Shown here piece by piece: positions 6,105-7,183 of a stretch of DNA of 7,183 bases (positions are counted from its first letter, which is position 1; the number at the start of each line of letters is the position of its first letter). The notes beneath the pieces were generated by a model. That model saw nothing but the letters and a program-made list of their open reading frames with translations. It was not told where the DNA came from and did not search any database. Position numbers and translations under genes: made by a program. Source of the DNA: Spirochaetes bacterium RBG_16_67_19 (GTDB lineage: Bacteria > Spirochaetota > Spirochaetia > SZUA-6 > DRHE01). Where the stretch lies: NCBI GenBank assembly GCA_001829505.1, contig MIBK01000142.1, forward strand, positions 2,457 through 9,639. The letters run 5' to 3'.

Positions 6105-7183
6105 CTACCTCCCCAGGAAACCCAGGATGTCGTTGGCGGTCACCATCACCGCCACCGCCAGCAGCACCGAGAAGCTGATGGTCTGGATGCGGGCGATCAG
6201 CTGCGGATTGACCGGCCGCCGGCGCAGGACCTGCAGCAGCGAAAGCAGCACCTGTCCCCCGTCCAGGGCGGGGATGGGCAGCAGGTTCATCAGGAACAGC
6301 ACCACCGAGATCAGGCTCAGGAAGCGGAAGGTGGTGACCAGCCCCTGCCCCACCCCGAGGGCGAAACCGCTGGAGGCCACCGCCCCCACGTAATAGGTGA
6401 TCTTCAGGGGGCCCGCCACCGAGTTGCGCAAGGAGACCCCCCGGAACAGGAGGCCGATGCCCTTGACCGTCATGACCGCCGTGTCCCAGGTCTCCCCCAG
6501 CCCCCGCGCCAGGGCTCCGGGCAGCCCGAGCCTTGGGGAGCGGAAGGATTGCAGGCGGAAGGCGACTCCCAGGTTCGGGTAGCCCTCTTCCGAGTACCGC
6601 AGCACCATCGGCAGGGACAGCTCGCGGGAGCCGCGCTGCACGCCGAGAACCACTCCCGCGGGCCGGTTCTGCAGCAGCTGCTCCAGGTCAGTCCAGTGCC
6701 GAACGGGGGCTCCGGAGGCGGAAACGATGCGGTCGCCGGGAGCAAGACCGGCGATCGCGGCCGCGCCCCCGGGCGTCACCTTCTCGACCAGCAGGTCGCG
6801 CCAGGAATAGATGCCGATGCGCCCGGCTCCGCTGGACTTGTCCAGCTGCGGGCGCAGCAGGAGATCCAGGGTCCGGCCCCCCCTTTGCACCGTGAAAACC
6901 AGTTCCGCTTCGGGAGAGGAAGCCACGGTCTGCTGGAGGTCCTGGAAGTTGCGGATGGGCCGGCGGTCGATAAACAGGACCCGGTCGCCGGTGGCCAGTC
7001 CCGCCTGGGTGGCCGGAGGCGGGACGGCGAAGGAATCCAGCCGGTAGTCGGTGGCCAGAACGATGCGGTTGTCGTCGGAGAATACCTGGAAACCGATCCA
7101 CCAGATGGCCGTCAGGACCAGGATGGCGAAAACCACGTTGGCCAGCGGACCGGACACGGCCACCACGATGCGCTTCCAGGGGG
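6105..7183 (-). CDS. rseP: RseP/site-2 protease family intramembrane zinc metalloprotease (M50), C-terminal part (5' partial)
   Basis: RseP-type proteases cleave membrane-spanning segments of anti-sigma factors or leftover signal peptides within the inner membrane. The 358 visible residues begin PWKRIVVAVSGPLANVVFA; the GPxxN motif (visible residues 11-15) is typical just after the catalytic first part. The first membrane helix with HExxH lies outside the window. Next come a membrane segment (about 15-32) and two PDZ domains (about 45-112, with QAGLATGDRVLFIDRRPI, and about 128-197, with IAGLAPGDRIVSASGAPV). The MNLLPIPALDGG motif follows (about 298-309, where Asp307 is the third zinc ligand), then a final membrane helix (about 335-352). 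Two PDZ domains fit the RseP type rather than the shorter SpoIVFB type. The stop is 2 nt before the CpXC gene. In many bacteria dxr and cdsA lie upstream of this gene; that lies beyond the window and is only expected. Confidence 0.93.
   Translation of the reverse strand, partial: PWKRIVVAVSGPLANVVFAILVLTAIWWIGFQVFSDDNRIVLATDYRLDSFAVPPPATQAGLATGDRVLFIDRRPIRNFQDLQQTVASSPEAELVFTVQRGGRTLDLLLRPQLDKSSGAGRIGIYSWRDLLVEKVTPGGAAAIAGLAPGDRIVSASGAPVRHWTDLEQLLQNRPAGVVLGVQRGSRELSLPMVLRYSEEGYPNLGVAFRLQSFRSPRLGLPGALARGLGETWDTAVMTVKGIGLLFRGVSLRNSVAGPLKITYYVGAVASSGFALGVGQGLVTTFRFLSLISVVLFLMNLLPIPALDGGQVLLSLLQVLRRRPVNPQLIARIQTISFSVLLAVAVMVTANDILGFLGR
6108..6114 (-). promoter_or_regulatory. Strong ribosome binding site for the TTG start of the CpXC gene
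   Basis: On the minus strand GGGGAGG lies in the last codons of rseP, ending 5 nt before TTG 6102. Its strength and spacing justify a rare TTG start and indicate the gene can be initiated independently as well as through coupling. Confidence 0.7.

Noticed and set aside
5647..6393. Plus-strand open frame of 248 residues opposite the CpXC and rseP genes
   Set aside because: It spans the junction of two well-supported minus-strand genes and has no domain of its own.

Overview
The window is a compact, GC-rich, non-mobile bacterial segment. Two gene blocks converge on a short intergenic spacer at about 3475-3559. I see no tRNA, rRNA, CRISPR array, insertion sequence or phage gene. The best guess at the host is a high-GC spirochaete (Spirochaetales/Spirochaetaceae type). 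This rests on the look of the S18 and L9 proteins, the S18 / membrane protein / L9 / DnaB order, and a ComFB-family gene next to a housekeeping operon. It is an inference from memory of families, not a database result.

Plus-strand block (1-3474): the C-terminal part of ribosomal protein S18 (rpsR, open at the window's left edge), a polytopic DUF2232-like membrane protein, ribosomal protein L9 (rplI), the replicative helicase DnaB, and a small ComFB-family protein. Gaps are 9 nt, an ATGA overlap, 8 nt and 9 nt, so this looks like one operon, and the conserved rpsF and ssb genes are expected just upstream of the window. It couples translation (S18, L9) to chromosome replication (DnaB) and ends with a small protein whose family has been reported to bind cyclic dinucleotides.

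Spacer (3475-3559): two GC-rich hairpins lie between the convergent stop codons. The larger one (3515-3555) is a nested stem that could end transcription from both sides, although no T-tract follows it on either strand.

Minus-strand block (7183 down to 3560): an intramembrane M50 metalloprotease of the RseP/site-2 protease family (its N-terminus with the HExxH helix lies outside the window), a CpXC-domain zinc-knuckle protein that starts at TTG, and a WD40 beta-propeller protein with a signal peptide. Spacing is 2 nt and then an ATGA overlap, so the three are almost certainly co-translated. A membrane protease, a cytoplasmic-looking zinc protein and an exported propeller suggest an envelope-related unit, but the function of the last two is not known.

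The most notable points are the unusually long Gly/Arg-rich extension on S18, the ComFB-family gene at the end of the dnaB operon, and the tightly coupled rseP / CpXC / WD40 trio. Nothing in the window shows a clear new defence or mobile system.
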